From Rhodothermales bacterium (lineage in GTDB: Bacteria > Bacteroidota > Rhodothermia > Rhodothermales > JABDKH01), in NCBI GenBank assembly GCA_028284545.1, contig JANQRN010000248.1, forward strand, positions 1 through 60,624: a DNA stretch of 60,624 bases, written 5' to 3'. Positions 52,111 to 60,624 of the stretch are shown here, one piece after another. Position 1 is the first letter of the stretch. Every line of letters starts with the position of its first letter. The notes beneath the pieces are model-generated. The model saw nothing but the letters and a program-made list of their open reading frames with translations, was not told the origin of the DNA and did no database searches. Position numbers and translations under genes: made by a program.

Positions 52111-52139
52111 AACATAGGTACTATAACCTATATTATCAA
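52111..52139 (-). promoter_or_regulatory. Recombinase promoter with embedded palindrome
   Basis: On the minus strand TTGATA (52134-52139), 17 nt, TATGTT (52111-52116). Within it lies the inverted repeat ATAGGT-N6-ACCTAT (52114-52131), which covers the spacer and the first bases of the -10. This is the usual position of a repressor operator. The rest of the 261-bp spacer up to 52244 shows no gene. Confidence 0.55.
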
Positions 52140-52235
52140 GTGTAGCGGTTGGCCATATTGTGGTGGCATCGCGACGCACGCGCATACAAGCAAACGCAGG
52201 CTCCGAACGCGGGACCTTCAAACAAACCCTGACCT

Positions 52236-52316
52236 AATCACACTGTGGATCACACTGTGGATCACACTGTGGATCACACTGTGGAATACACTGTCGAATA
52301 CACTGTGGAACACATC
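52236..52316 (+). repeat. 12-bp tandem repeat at the start of miaA
   Basis: Units of GTGGATCACACT (three times), then GTGGAATACACT, GTCGAATACACT and GTGGAACACATC. Each is four codons long and most begin with GTG, encoding V-D-H-T then V-E-Y-T repeats. An in-frame TGA lies just upstream (52230-52232). Confidence 0.85.
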
Positions 52317-53207
52317 CCGGTCATCGTGGGACCAACGGCCGTCGGCAAGACTGGCGTCGCTCTGGCGTTGGCGCGTCATCTGGACGCCGAGATTGTATCC
52401 GCAGATAGCCGGCAGCTGTTCCGCGAACTGAATATCGGCACCGCAAAGCCTACCGCGGACGAGCTCGCCACGATCCGACATCACTTTGTTGATGACCTCG
52501 CGCTAGGAACTGCGTTCTCCGCCGGCCAGTTCGCCGACATGGCGCACGAACGCATCGCACAGATTCGTGACCGCGGCAAACGTGTCGTCGTGGTCGGCGG
52601 ATCCACGCTCTACATTCACGCGCTGGTCTACGGCTTGGCCGACATTCCACAGATCGATGATGCTATTGTCGCCAAAACGAATCAGCAGCTTCAAGAGCAC
52701 GGCAGCGATTGGCTACACGCCGAGTTGTCAGCCGTCGACCCTGAGGGCGCCGCCAGAATTGATCCCTCGAAGTCGCATCGAATCGTGCGGGCGCTTTCGG
52801 TACATCGCGCTACCGGGCGCCCTCTGGCGTCCTATTGGAGGCCCAGTTGCGGCAATTCCTTATTTCGCGTCTTTGTGCTCGACCGCGACCGGCAGGAACT
52901 GTATAGCCGGATAAATCGACGCGTAGATGACATGGTTTCTCGAGGTCTACTCGAAGAGGTGCGCGGACTGCTCGACTCAGGGATCGACGAATCGCTACAG
53001 TCCCTGCAAAGTATCGGTTATGCAGAGCTGATCAGCCATCTTCGAGGTGAACGATCATTGGCCGAGGCGGTGAGCCTCATGAAACGAAACTCGCGTCGTT
53101 ACGCGAAGCGTCAGCTCACGTGGTTTCGCCGGTACACCGAGGCCGTCTGGCTCGACGCAACCGCACCTGTTACCACGACCTGTCGTAGCATTCTGGCGGC
53201 ATGCTAG
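52245..53207 (+). CDS. miaA: tRNA dimethylallyltransferase
   Basis: 320 residues if read from the first GTG at 52245. In-frame GTG codons also occur at 52257, 52269, 52281 and 52305, all from a tandem repeat; GTG 52305 gives a 300-residue protein with the usual short lead into the P-loop and may be the true start. Motifs: V-I-V-G-P-T-A-V-G-K-T, S-A-D-S-R-Q-L-F, G-T-A-K-P-T, V-V-V-G-G-S-T-L-Y-I-H-A-L and R-R-Y-A-K-R-Q-L-T-W-F-R. It isopentenylates A37 of tRNAs reading UNN codons. It lies next to the recombinase gene, divergent from it. Confidence 0.93.
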   Translation: MDHTVDHTVDHTVEYTVEYTVEHIPVIVGPTAVGKTGVALALARHLDAEIVSADSRQLFRELNIGTAKPTADELATIRHHFVDDLALGTAFSAGQFADMAHERIAQIRDRGKRVVVVGGSTLYIHALVYGLADIPQIDDAIVAKTNQQLQEHGSDWLHAELSAVDPEGAARIDPSKSHRIVRALSVHRATGRPLASYWRPSCGNSLFRVFVLDRDRQELYSRINRRVDDMVSRGLLEEVRGLLDSGIDESLQSLQSIGYAELISHLRGERSLAEAVSLMKRNSRRYAKRQLTWFRRYTEAVWLDATAPVTTTCRSILAAC

Positions 53208-53221
53208 ACCAAAGTCGGCGG

Positions 53222-55099
53222 TTAGTTCGCCCCAAGTATATACGCGGCCTTACGGTGCGGGGGTAGCCCAAACGTCCAGGCCTTCTCGAGCCTGTAGTCG
53301 TTCTCCTCAAAACACTGAAGCCATTCCTTGTGTGTACGAAACTCAAGATGCTCGCCCATCGCTCCACCAGAACGAATCTTGTTTGCGAACCTGTCCAGTA
53401 GCGTGAGGACGCGGAGCTCGAGCACAGTTTGGAATACTGATTCCACAATAACAACCCTACCGCTGCATACGCGAATTGCCTCGGCAAGCACCTGTTCAGG
53501 ATTGAGCGCGTGATGCAGTACATAGTAGAGCACTACGGCGTCTACAGCGTTGTCCCCCAACGGTATGTTTATGCCGTCATAGACCACGATTTCATGTTCC
53601 GAGTCGCCATAAGCGGACACGTCCATGTACACGACTTCGCTTCTAGTGACAGTGTGAATCGCACTGCCAACGAAACCTTCTCCGCATCCAAGATCCAGAA
53701 TCCGAGCGCTCGGTACGTGCGGCAAATACCTCAGCACTACACGGGCTTTGCGTCGGGCCCGGAGTTCAAGTACCCTTCGGACGCCCCAGCGGATGACAGG
53801 CAGGCACAGAATCACAGCCCAACCGGTCCACATGATCCACACGAACGGCCAGTACAGACCATGCGTGTATATGAGGTACGTCGCTACTGTCCATGTGGAG
53901 AGCCAAATCCATGCGGTACTGCGCGTCCCGTCCACCGCGAACAACGCCAGTAACGGAACGAAATACCAGGGATGAATGGTAGTCGCCGTCGCAAGAAACG
54001 CGGCGAGAACCCAGAACATGATTCGTTTTAGGGGTATACGTCTCAGACGATCCCGCCAGCTGCGGGGGCCTATCCATTCCACTACGACATATGCAGCGAA
54101 GGAGAACAAGAAAGTGTGCTGTAGCATCGGACCGAGCTGCTTGCTCCAGTCGTTCCCAGTACTGATCTGCATTGCCTCTTTCAGCAGGTAGTACGGACCC
54201 GCGTTGAATTCGAAGAGCCTGACATACAGGTTCAGCGACTCTCGAATGTTGACTATCGCGTCGACTGAGAGAATCGGGAGCGCAAGCGTAGCACACACGA
54301 CAATGAAACCCAGCACCGATGCCAGTCCTCGCCGCCTGGCCAAGGGCGGTAACCAGAGCGCTGGGTAGATCTTGACCATTGCACCGAATCCGAGTGCAGC
54401 ACCGGCGGCCAACGACCGAAGGCTGCTAGATCCGTTGCGCCTACGCGCGAACAACAACGTTAATGCGAGAAACGGGATGAGTAGCGCCTCGGTGTGGGCC
54501 TGTCCCCATGTCTCCAATACGACCAGCGGATTCAGGGCGTAGATCGCAAGTGACGCACCGGTACAGAGACGACCAAGTAGGATTAGTCCCAGCAGCTCCG
54601 CTAGTGCAAGTATGGCCTTGACACCATACGTGGAAGCGGGTAACTCGGAACCGGTCACTGCGACGGCCGCCCGAAACGCATACTGCGACGCCGGCGGATA
54701 GACGCTGAAGTAGTCAGCCGAGTTCAACCGGGTCTTTACTTCCTGCAGCTCGGGAGGCGCGTCAGCCAGTCGGCCAGAAACCTGCAGATCGTTGGGCCGA
54801 TGTTCGTATACAGCCACATCGATTCTCGGGAGATATCCGTCCCACACAAATCGATAAACATCGTCGGATAGCGTCGGGGGCAACCAGAACACTGCGAATC
54901 GCAGTAGCACCGCGCCTAGCAGGATGTGCCGCACTTCAAGCCTGCCAAGTGTTCGTCGATTCAAGACGAGGACAACAGTACCAAGCAACACCAGCGCAGC
55001 AAAGATCGTCCAGTGTTCTCGACTTAGCGATGCGACTGCCGCGCCGACCGTGCAGGCAGTGAGCGCAACAAATCCGACCACGACACGCGCGCGCGACAT
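53222..55099 (-). CDS. GT-C membrane glycosyltransferase fused to a methyltransferase
   Basis: 625 residues. Residues 1-435 have about ten membrane helices and the GT-C signature near the first external loop, L-S-D79-D80-V-Y-R-F-V-W-D-G-Y, plus Y-P-P-A-S-Q-Y and T-I-H-P-W-Y-F-V-P, as in polyprenol-sugar-dependent mannosyltransferases (GT87-like). Residues 445-625 are a class I SAM methyltransferase: R-I-L-D-L-G-C-G-E-G-F-V-G at 466-478, then L-Y-Y-V-L-H-H-A-L-N-P. The pairing suggests a glycolipid or cell-surface glycan that is both glycosylated and methylated. It follows the RsbW-like gene by 3 bp. Confidence 0.8.
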   Translation of the reverse strand: MSRARVVVGFVALTACTVGAAVASLSREHWTIFAALVLLGTVVLVLNRRTLGRLEVRHILLGAVLLRFAVFWLPPTLSDDVYRFVWDGYLPRIDVAVYEHRPNDLQVSGRLADAPPELQEVKTRLNSADYFSVYPPASQYAFRAAVAVTGSELPASTYGVKAILALAELLGLILLGRLCTGASLAIYALNPLVVLETWGQAHTEALLIPFLALTLLFARRRNGSSSLRSLAAGAALGFGAMVKIYPALWLPPLARRRGLASVLGFIVVCATLALPILSVDAIVNIRESLNLYVRLFEFNAGPYYLLKEAMQISTGNDWSKQLGPMLQHTFLFSFAAYVVVEWIGPRSWRDRLRRIPLKRIMFWVLAAFLATATTIHPWYFVPLLALFAVDGTRSTAWIWLSTWTVATYLIYTHGLYWPFVWIMWTGWAVILCLPVIRWGVRRVLELRARRKARVVLRYLPHVPSARILDLGCGEGFVGSAIHTVTRSEVVYMDVSAYGDSEHEIVVYDGINIPLGDNAVDAVVLYYVLHHALNPEQVLAEAIRVCSGRVVIVESVFQTVLELRVLTLLDRFANKIRSGGAMGEHLEFRTHKEWLQCFEENDYRLEKAWTFGLPPHRKAAYILGAN

Positions 55100-55102
55100 C
55101 TC

Positions 55103-55510
55103 CTACGCGAGATTCAAGACGAGCACAACCCTCCTACCGTGCTCTTCGAATCGAACTTCATCCGCCAGTTGCCCCATAAGGAAGAGTCCCCTTCCTCGAT
55201 CAGCCAACATGTGCTCAGCGTTCAGCGGATCCGACACGTTTTCGACTACGAAGCCACTCCCCTCATCCGTTACCGAGACCGTAGCCTTTCCGTCGCCGCA
55301 TTCAAATGTCACCGTGACCTTCTTCTCCTCGTCGAATTGGTTACCATGTTCGATTCCGTTGGTAACCGCCTCCGACGCAAGGAGTATCATGTTGTACGCC
55401 TGCTCCTCATCTGCGATTTGCGACGAGAAGAAGTCCTCGGCCTCGTGTACCATGCGCTCAATCGTATCGAAAGCGCTAGGTAGGACGAATGTTTTCGAGC
55501 GGACGGACAT
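55103..55510 (-). CDS. RsbW-like serine-kinase/ATPase (anti-sigma type)
   Basis: 135 residues, the size of RsbW/SpoIIAB proteins. GHKL ATPase motifs: S-E-A-V-T-N51-G-I-E-H-G-N, T-D82-E-G-S-G-F and R-G-R-G-L-F-L-M. Such proteins phosphorylate an STAS antagonist or hold a sigma factor. No STAS or sigma partner is adjacent; neighbours are glycosyltransferases (3-bp gaps each side), so it may control envelope synthesis or be an orphan. Confidence 0.85.
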   Translation of the reverse strand: MSVRSKTFVLPSAFDTIERMVHEAEDFFSSQIADEEQAYNMILLASEAVTNGIEHGNQFDEEKKVTVTFECGDGKATVSVTDEGSGFVVENVSDPLNAEHMLADRGRGLFLMGQLADEVRFEEHGRRVVLVLNLA

Positions 55511-55513
55511 CGG

Positions 55514-58500
55514 CTAGCGAATCACGGCTGCTTTCAGTGTCAATTGGTCTCCGTCGGGGGCAAGAAGATGTAGAAGGTACACGCCTGAGGATACAAGAGC
55601 ACCACGAAAGTCGCGCAGGTCCCAGGTTACGCCGCCGTTCCCATCGTCTTCGCGTAGCGTTTGTACCCGTACGCCACCCCCCGAATAGATCTGGACTTCG
55701 GTACCATTCGGAACTCCACCTACCGTCATAGCCGAGTGACCCGGTTTTGCGGGATTTGGAAAGACAAACGCTTGATCCAGATTGGCAGCCGACCCGCCAA
55801 GCGCTATCACGGATCCTTCGCCGTGCGTGGTCCGTCCAGACACGGCTTCCACCGCGAGCAACCGAAGACGCGCGTCAAGTCCAGTTGGTCCAACACCGAC
55901 ACCGGCGAGCGTGAGGATGAACTCGATCCCGTCGTCACCGATCTGACTCACAGAAACAACTGACCCGAATGGCTCAACTGCATAGTTGTCCGCATCTGTC
56001 GCCGAGCCAATAACAACGGGCTCCGAAAAGCGGAGGATGACCGCGTTCGGAGGACGTACCTCCCACGACGATAGAATCAATTGATCGTCCTGTCGCCCAC
56101 CCTCGCACGTATCGATCCACGTCGACGTCAACGCAACCGGGGTTCCTTCTCGATCGGTAACACCCGACAGCATTAGCGTGTCAGCAACCGGACTATCGAA
56201 CCCAATCGTCAAACGACGACCGGCCACGACAACTGAGGAAATCGCAATCGTACTCGTTGCCAGCGACGCGACAGGTGTCCGATTGTCAATGAGTGCAATC
56301 TGATCCGAGAACGTAATCGACACCTGTCGATCAGACGGATACGACACGTCTGTCGCAAACGCCGGCTCGTGCGGGCGAACAAAGGATGGTGCAGAAAGGG
56401 GGCGCGCTACGCCCGCTGCCCACGCCTGAACGACAAACTCGGCAGGCTCAGTGCGACCAATAGTGACCGTACTTGCACCGACAACCGTAGTGTCGATGTC
56501 GAGTGACCCGTTAGGAACACGCGAGAAGACCGTCACCGAATCTGTGCCAGGTGCGTCCCATTCGAGCAATACGCTGGTCGCATCGAGGGCAATAGATCGC
56601 GTAATCCTGGCAGGAGCACCTGGTACTGGCCTCGTCGGTGTCCATCTCGCAAACGCGCCGCTTGTGGTTGCAAGGATGAGCTCATCGACACCGTCCGAAT
56701 TCGAATCGCCGACGACGCTCTTCGCGCTTCGTATTCGTGTACCATCCCGAGGAAGGGAATAAATCAGCGTCGGCGCCGAGCCAGACAGGTCAATGACATA
56801 CAGATCAGGCGCCGCGACGACCACAAGTTCGTCGAAGCCATCGTCATTGGCGTCAATGCTGCCAAGCGAAGAGTGCCGATCGATCTCACCGGGAATCGCA
56901 AACGAAAAGAGTTCGGAATACTCGTCGTTCGCAGTGGAGCCAAACACATGTACTACTGTCGCGTCTGGTTCGTACTCGCGGTCAAAGCGCTGACCGATCC
57001 AGTTCGTCGTTGACGACGCGAACCATCGCGTGCCGTTTCTTGCATCCCCTGACGCAAATTGCCTACCGGCGTTATATCGATCTGTCTCAAAGCTCCATCG
57101 GAGCGCGTAACTCTCGCTAGCCGTCGCCTCCCAAAGCACCCAGTCGCCATCGGAGTCTCCAAAAAGAAAGTCGGTTGCCCCGTCGCCGTCTAGATCGTCG
57201 ATCAATATATCTGGCTGGGCCAGCGTGTTCTCCGAAAGCTCGGTCGACTGCACGTCGGTTGGGTTAGTCAATTGTGCAACCTCCGAGAAGGACCCGCCAT
57301 CGCGCTTCAACACGCGGAATACGGAAGTGTTGTGCGCATACACCTCTCCCCGCCCATCTCCGTCTGCGTCATGAATCGCCGCGCCCCAGACCGCACCTGG
57401 GTCCGTTGGCTTATTCAGTCCCGTGGTGTCGACCCAGGCAACAACAGATGGTACCGCGCTTGGTGCGGTCGCCTCAAAGAGTATCGTAGCTCCCGAAACC
57501 TGCCCAAGTAGCTCGGTGCGGCCGTCAGCGTTTGTATCCCCAACATCCCTAGGGAACACGTTGCTGACGATCAACCCTTCTGTTGTCCAGAGTGGGTACT
57601 CCGCAACTCGGACGGTATCTCCCAGTTGGCCGTCGCTATAATCGTTGAAGACTATTTCCTTGAGGCCGTCGCGATCGAAGTCCGTTAACACGGGCAGCGG
57701 AAACCCGTCGGGTAGAGCAAGCAGCTCCTGCCGAAAGAGAAGGTCGTTGACCGCAGCCGCTGGCATCTCTACATCGGTCGCAACCCCCGTAGTCCGCCCC
57801 GCGGTGTTCGTTAGCTGAATACGCACCGAGGTTGGGCTTCCGGCACCTACCGGCGCAACAAGAACGAGACCGTGGCGTCGCGCCAGCCGGTCACTGATTG
57901 TCCGCGTACTGCTTCCCGTGCTCCACGATGCGACCAACTCCGCGGTCGCGAGGTCGTCCGTTTCGACATCCACGAACAACGCGGGTTGACCGCTATGGAA
58001 CGCCGGGTATGTATCAGATTGTACAACAACCGGAGGTGATCGGTCGACGTAAACGACACGTCGATCTTCAATAGTCTGTCCCGACGAGAGCCGGGCGGAT
58101 AGCCTGATCGTGTAGGCGCCGTCGGCGAGGCCGTCTATCCGCCAGGTCGCTAACGTGTCGTTAAATACCTGACTAAATTGCGTGGATGTAACTGGTACAA
58201 AATCAGTTTCGAGGAGGTCTTCGCTGCCGCCGGCGAAGTCGACGTTGAACGACTCCAGCTCAGGATGCAGCACTGCACCAGTTATTGTTATAGACGGTCC
58301 CTCAAAACCGGCGTTCAGTTCCGGGCGAATGATCTGGACACGCGCCGGGAGCGCGCGCCGAAGTGCCGCCCCTGCATTGAGCAATCCGGCACCCGAACGA
58401 TGATCCCAACCGTCTTCCCCGATATCTGTAGCACTGCCCAGAATTGCACTCCGGACGGCTGCGGGGCTCAGATTCCGGTCCACAGACCGTATGAGTGCGG

Positions 58501-60624
58501 CGGTAGCCGAAACCATCGGCGCAGCAAGTGAGGATCCACTTTGGCGTCCGTAGAGCTTGGCGTCAACGCCCTGGTCCATGAACGCCTGCTGAGTCGTAAA
58601 CACAAAGGAGCCGGGAGCACCAACATCCACTCCAGTTCCATAGGAGGCCCGGCCCGCCGGGCCCGATCCGTCTTCTACTAGCCAGACAGTTGAAAGGACC
58701 TCTGGGTAGTCGGAGGGGTAATGCGGGTCATCTCCCCCCACGTTCCCGGCCGACGCGACGATGACTGTACCGCGCTCCGTAGCGTACCGCACAGCTTCAT
58801 CCATTAACGGCGAGAAATAGGAATCACCAAAGGAGAGATTCACAACATCTAAACCGATATCGGCGGCGTAGATCAGCGCTGCAGCAATGTCGTCATCGTC
58901 TCCCCTCCCGTCAGCACCAAAGCCGCGAAGAGGAACGAGTGCGATCTCGGGAGCGAGTCCGACGATGCCAACGCCGTTCTCCGCTCTGGCACCGATAACC
59001 CCGGCGATCAGTGTACCGTGGCCACTACCATCGTCGGACGGATCAGGGTCTCGATCGCGATAGTCAAGCGGTTCCACGGACTGGGGGCGGTCTACAAAGT
59101 CGTATCCGACGACGTCATCAATCCATCCGTTTCCATCGTCGTCTACGCCGTTGAGATCGTCAGCGTCCAGTACGCCGTTCCCGTTTCGGTCCTCCGTTGA
59201 ATTGACCCAGAACGCGCCAACAAGGTCGGGGTGGTCGAATTGGACGCCGGTATCTATGAAGCCGACGCGGATCTGCGGATCACCCCGCGTAACACGCCAT
59301 GCTTCGGCGATGTTTACGACGGCGTGGTGCGCGAGGCTATCTGCCAACGGATCGGGAGCGCCGAGATCGCCACGATCTAATTTATACCGATGGTTGCGGT
59401 GGGCATACATTACGCCGGGCTGTGACGCCCACCACGCCACCTGCGTGTCGAGGTCTTGCCCATCGCCCAGCGGCACGACGAAAGCCGCAATCTTATCGGA
59501 TCGTCGTTTTCCAGCGCCAACAGGAGCATCGAACGAAACCGGGCTCACGAGAGAGTCTTGGAGAAGGACTTGCTGGGACACACCGCCGGGTACAACTCTG
59601 ACGATGATCTCCTGCGCCGCAGCGTTGTTCAATCCCAAGCCAAGTACGACGACAAGCAAGACAAGCGTCGCCACTACGCGCTCAAGAATGCCGGCCACAC
59701 GATGTGCTAGTGTCTGCCGGTCGTACCGGCTGACCTCATGCGGCGAAGCCACCGGAAGCTGATGACTTGACTGCAGGTTCACGAGCCGCTCAATCACGCC
59801 GGCGCAGGCAGTAACGTCGTCGGGGTCACATACAAATCCGGCCGAGTAGGCTGACAACGCTTCGTGGGCGTCACCGGGAGGTACAAGTCCGAGGATGGGT
59901 TTCTGTGTCCCGAAGTACTCGAAGAGTTTGCCCGTCGACAACTGTTCTTCGCCAGGCTGGCGACCGATTGTCATCCAAAGCACGTCGGCTGCGACCAGAA
60001 GCCGACACAACTCGGTATGCTCCTTATAGCTCTCAACAAACGCGACGTCCTGAAGACCCATCTCGCGAATGTTATCTGAGAGGCTCGGCTGGAATGTACC
60101 TACGAACCTTGCAACGACCCGCGACCGCAGATCTGGGCGCCGCTTGCAGACCATGGCAAGCGCTGCCAGAAACGTGTCGGGGCGCTGCGCATCATAGAAT
60201 GTGCCGGCGTAAAGAAATGAGCAGCGGTGTGCCTGAGAAAGCGGCGGCCGGGCTGCCGAGATCGGCTTGGGCTCGGCGATCACGTCGTCGAAGTCCTCCG
60301 GATCAAATCCCTGCGATACGATCGCGATTCTGTCTGCAAGAACGGGATTCCTGTCTACGAGGGCAGCGGCGATGTACTTGTTGATCGCAATTGCCGCGGC
60401 GCTGGCCTCCGCTACCGTCGCCTCAAGTTCCCGGTGCTTTCGGCGGTGCCATCGTGTTGGATAGACGTGGCGTGGGTTCTCCACCCAATCATCCCGAAAA
60501 TCGCATACCAGTGGCACTCGAACGGCTTCTGAAAACTCTTTGCCCGCAAGCAGGGCTGTGTACGGCGGTGCGGTTGCTAGGACTGCCTCAAACGGATTCT
60601 CATGATGCAGTGCAAGCGCCTGCT
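55514..60624 (-). CDS. GT4 glycosyltransferase joined in frame to a subtilase with FG-GAP repeats and T9SS-like tail (partial)
   Basis: The frame is open to the window edge, so the 5' end is missing. The edge part reads like GT4 (A-T-A-P-P-Y-T-A-L-L, P-L-V-C-D-F-R-D-D-W, F-L-Y-A-G-T-F, G-K-L-F-E-Y). Near 59680 a hydrophobic run (V-A-T-L-V-L-L-V-V-V-L-G-L-G-L) ending N-N-A-A-A-Q looks like a signal peptide, with a GTG at 59674 as possible internal start of a 1386-residue protein. The S8 triad is Asp (codon 59252-59254, F-I-D-T-G-V), His (59018-59020, G-H-G-T) and Ser (58529-58531, G-S-S-L-A-A-P). Six D-x-D-x-D-G FG-GAP-like repeats follow, then Ig-like segments and a secretion tail (F-P-N-P-A-K-P ... 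V-Y-L-L-H-L). No stop separates the halves. It may be one fused protein or two genes whose stop was lost. Confidence 0.8.
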   Translation of the reverse strand, partial: QALALHHENPFEAVLATAPPYTALLAGKEFSEAVRVPLVCDFRDDWVENPRHVYPTRWHRRKHRELEATVAEASAAAIAINKYIAAALVDRNPVLADRIAIVSQGFDPEDFDDVIAEPKPISAARPPLSQAHRCSFLYAGTFYDAQRPDTFLAALAMVCKRRPDLRSRVVARFVGTFQPSLSDNIREMGLQDVAFVESYKEHTELCRLLVAADVLWMTIGRQPGEEQLSTGKLFEYFGTQKPILGLVPPGDAHEALSAYSAGFVCDPDDVTACAGVIERLVNLQSSHQLPVASPHEVSRYDRQTLAHRVAGILERVVATLVLLVVVLGLGLNNAAAQEIIVRVVPGGVSQQVLLQDSLVSPVSFDAPVGAGKRRSDKIAAFVVPLGDGQDLDTQVAWWASQPGVMYAHRNHRYKLDRGDLGAPDPLADSLAHHAVVNIAEAWRVTRGDPQIRVGFIDTGVQFDHPDLVGAFWVNSTEDRNGNGVLDADDLNGVDDDGNGWIDDVVGYDFVDRPQSVEPLDYRDRDPDPSDDGSGHGTLIAGVIGARAENGVGIVGLAPEIALVPLRGFGADGRGDDDDIAAALIYAADIGLDVVNLSFGDSYFSPLMDEAVRYATERGTVIVASAGNVGGDDPHYPSDYPEVLSTVWLVEDGSGPAGRASYGTGVDVGAPGSFVFTTQQAFMDQGVDAKLYGRQSGSSLAAPMVSATAALIRSVDRNLSPAAVRSAILGSATDIGEDGWDHRSGAGLLNAGAALRRALPARVQIIRPELNAGFEGPSITITGAVLHPELESFNVDFAGGSEDLLETDFVPVTSTQFSQVFNDTLATWRIDGLADGAYTIRLSARLSSGQTIEDRRVVYVDRSPPVVVQSDTYPAFHSGQPALFVDVETDDLATAELVASWSTGSSTRTISDRLARRHGLVLVAPVGAGSPTSVRIQLTNTAGRTTGVATDVEMPAAAVNDLLFRQELLALPDGFPLPVLTDFDRDGLKEIVFNDYSDGQLGDTVRVAEYPLWTTEGLIVSNVFPRDVGDTNADGRTELLGQVSGATILFEATAPSAVPSVVAWVDTTGLNKPTDPGAVWGAAIHDADGDGRGEVYAHNTSVFRVLKRDGGSFSEVAQLTNPTDVQSTELSENTLAQPDILIDDLDGDGATDFLFGDSDGDWVLWEATASESYALRWSFETDRYNAGRQFASGDARNGTRWFASSTTNWIGQRFDREYEPDATVVHVFGSTANDEYSELFSFAIPGEIDRHSSLGSIDANDDGFDELVVVAAPDLYVIDLSGSAPTLIYSLPRDGTRIRSAKSVVGDSNSDGVDELILATTSGAFARWTPTRPVPGAPARITRSIALDATSVLLEWDAPGTDSVTVFSRVPNGSLDIDTTVVGASTVTIGRTEPAEFVVQAWAAGVARPLSAPSFVRPHEPAFATDVSYPSDRQVSITFSDQIALIDNRTPVASLATSTIAISSVVVAGRRLTIGFDSPVADTLMLSGVTDREGTPVALTSTWIDTCEGGRQDDQLILSSWEVRPPNAVILRFSEPVVIGSATDADNYAVEPFGSVVSVSQIGDDGIEFILTLAGVGVGPTGLDARLRLLAVEAVSGRTTHGEGSVIALGGSAANLDQAFVFPNPAKPGHSAMTVGGVPNGTEVQIYSGGGVRVQTLREDDGNGGVTWDLRDFRGALVSSGVYLLHLLAPDGDQLTLKAAVIR

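Noticed and set aside
52236..52316. Possible CRISPR-like repeats
   Set aside because: Units are contiguous 12-mers without spacers and are in frame with miaA.

Overview
The window looks like chromosomal DNA of a free-living, GC-rich member of the Bacteroidota/Rhodothermota side of the tree (Rhodothermia-like); the species is not identifiable from sequence alone. The evidence is a SusC/OmpA-style TonB receptor with an N-terminal carboxypeptidase-like domain, several secreted proteins ending in type IX secretion (T9SS)-like C-terminal tails, Bacteroidota-type promoters (TTTG, about 20 nt, TAnnTTTG) in front of the initiator tRNA and other genes, weak ribosome binding sites, and a split three-gene PntAA/PntAB/PntB transhydrogenase.

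Layout. 1-8404 (minus): an outer-membrane/secretion block with the start of a signal-peptide protein cut by the window edge, an 1158-residue secreted protein, a TonB-dependent receptor, and an FG-GAP protein with a T9SS-like tail. 8557-19611: a cell-wall and amino-sugar block (xanthan-lyase/amidase-like lipoprotein, GH3 N-acetylglucosaminidase, GHL10 hydrolase, double-GNAT protein, AmpG-like transporter, glucosamine-6-phosphate deaminase fused to a PIG-L deacetylase), consistent with muropeptide recycling. 19625-22961: a LytTR regulator with a PDZ-membrane-GAF-LytS kinase. 23039-29967: housekeeping genes tatD, dnaK, pgsA, pyrE, cinA and recA. 30024-30096: initiator tRNA with its own promoter and terminator. 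30217-33721: DUF1015-serA-serC (serine synthesis). 33795-36684: pntAA-pntAB-pntB. 36780-44426: ArsR-rhodanese, yggS, DivIVA-like, punA, PqqB-like hydrolase, a lipoprotein, Asp/Glu racemase, P1 peptidase and an ECF sigma factor. 44374-49482 (minus): a tightly coupled methionine/aspartate-family operon metB, a short aspartokinase-homoserine dehydrogenase, metC and asd, preceded by a leader of about 280 nt with strong inverted repeats. 49903-51983: a small accessory pocket with a membrane protein carrying a DUF3761-like motif and a tyrosine recombinase carrying an N-terminal NUMOD4/HNH domain. 52245-53207: miaA, whose 5' end lies in a 12-bp tandem repeat. 53222-60624 (minus): an envelope operon with a GT-C glycosyltransferase fused to a methyltransferase, an RsbW-like kinase, and a very long reading frame joining a GT4 glycosyltransferase to a subtilisin-like protease with FG-GAP repeats and a secretion tail. 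That frame runs off the window edge.

The most unusual items are the HNH-tyrosine recombinase fusion (50541-51983) with a palindrome inside its promoter; the candidate cis-regulatory RNA ahead of the methionine operon, whose aspartokinase seems to lack ACT feedback domains; the uninterrupted glycosyltransferase-subtilase reading frame; and the tandem repeat that supplies several in-frame GTG starts to miaA. All functional statements rest on reading motifs by eye; no database search was run.
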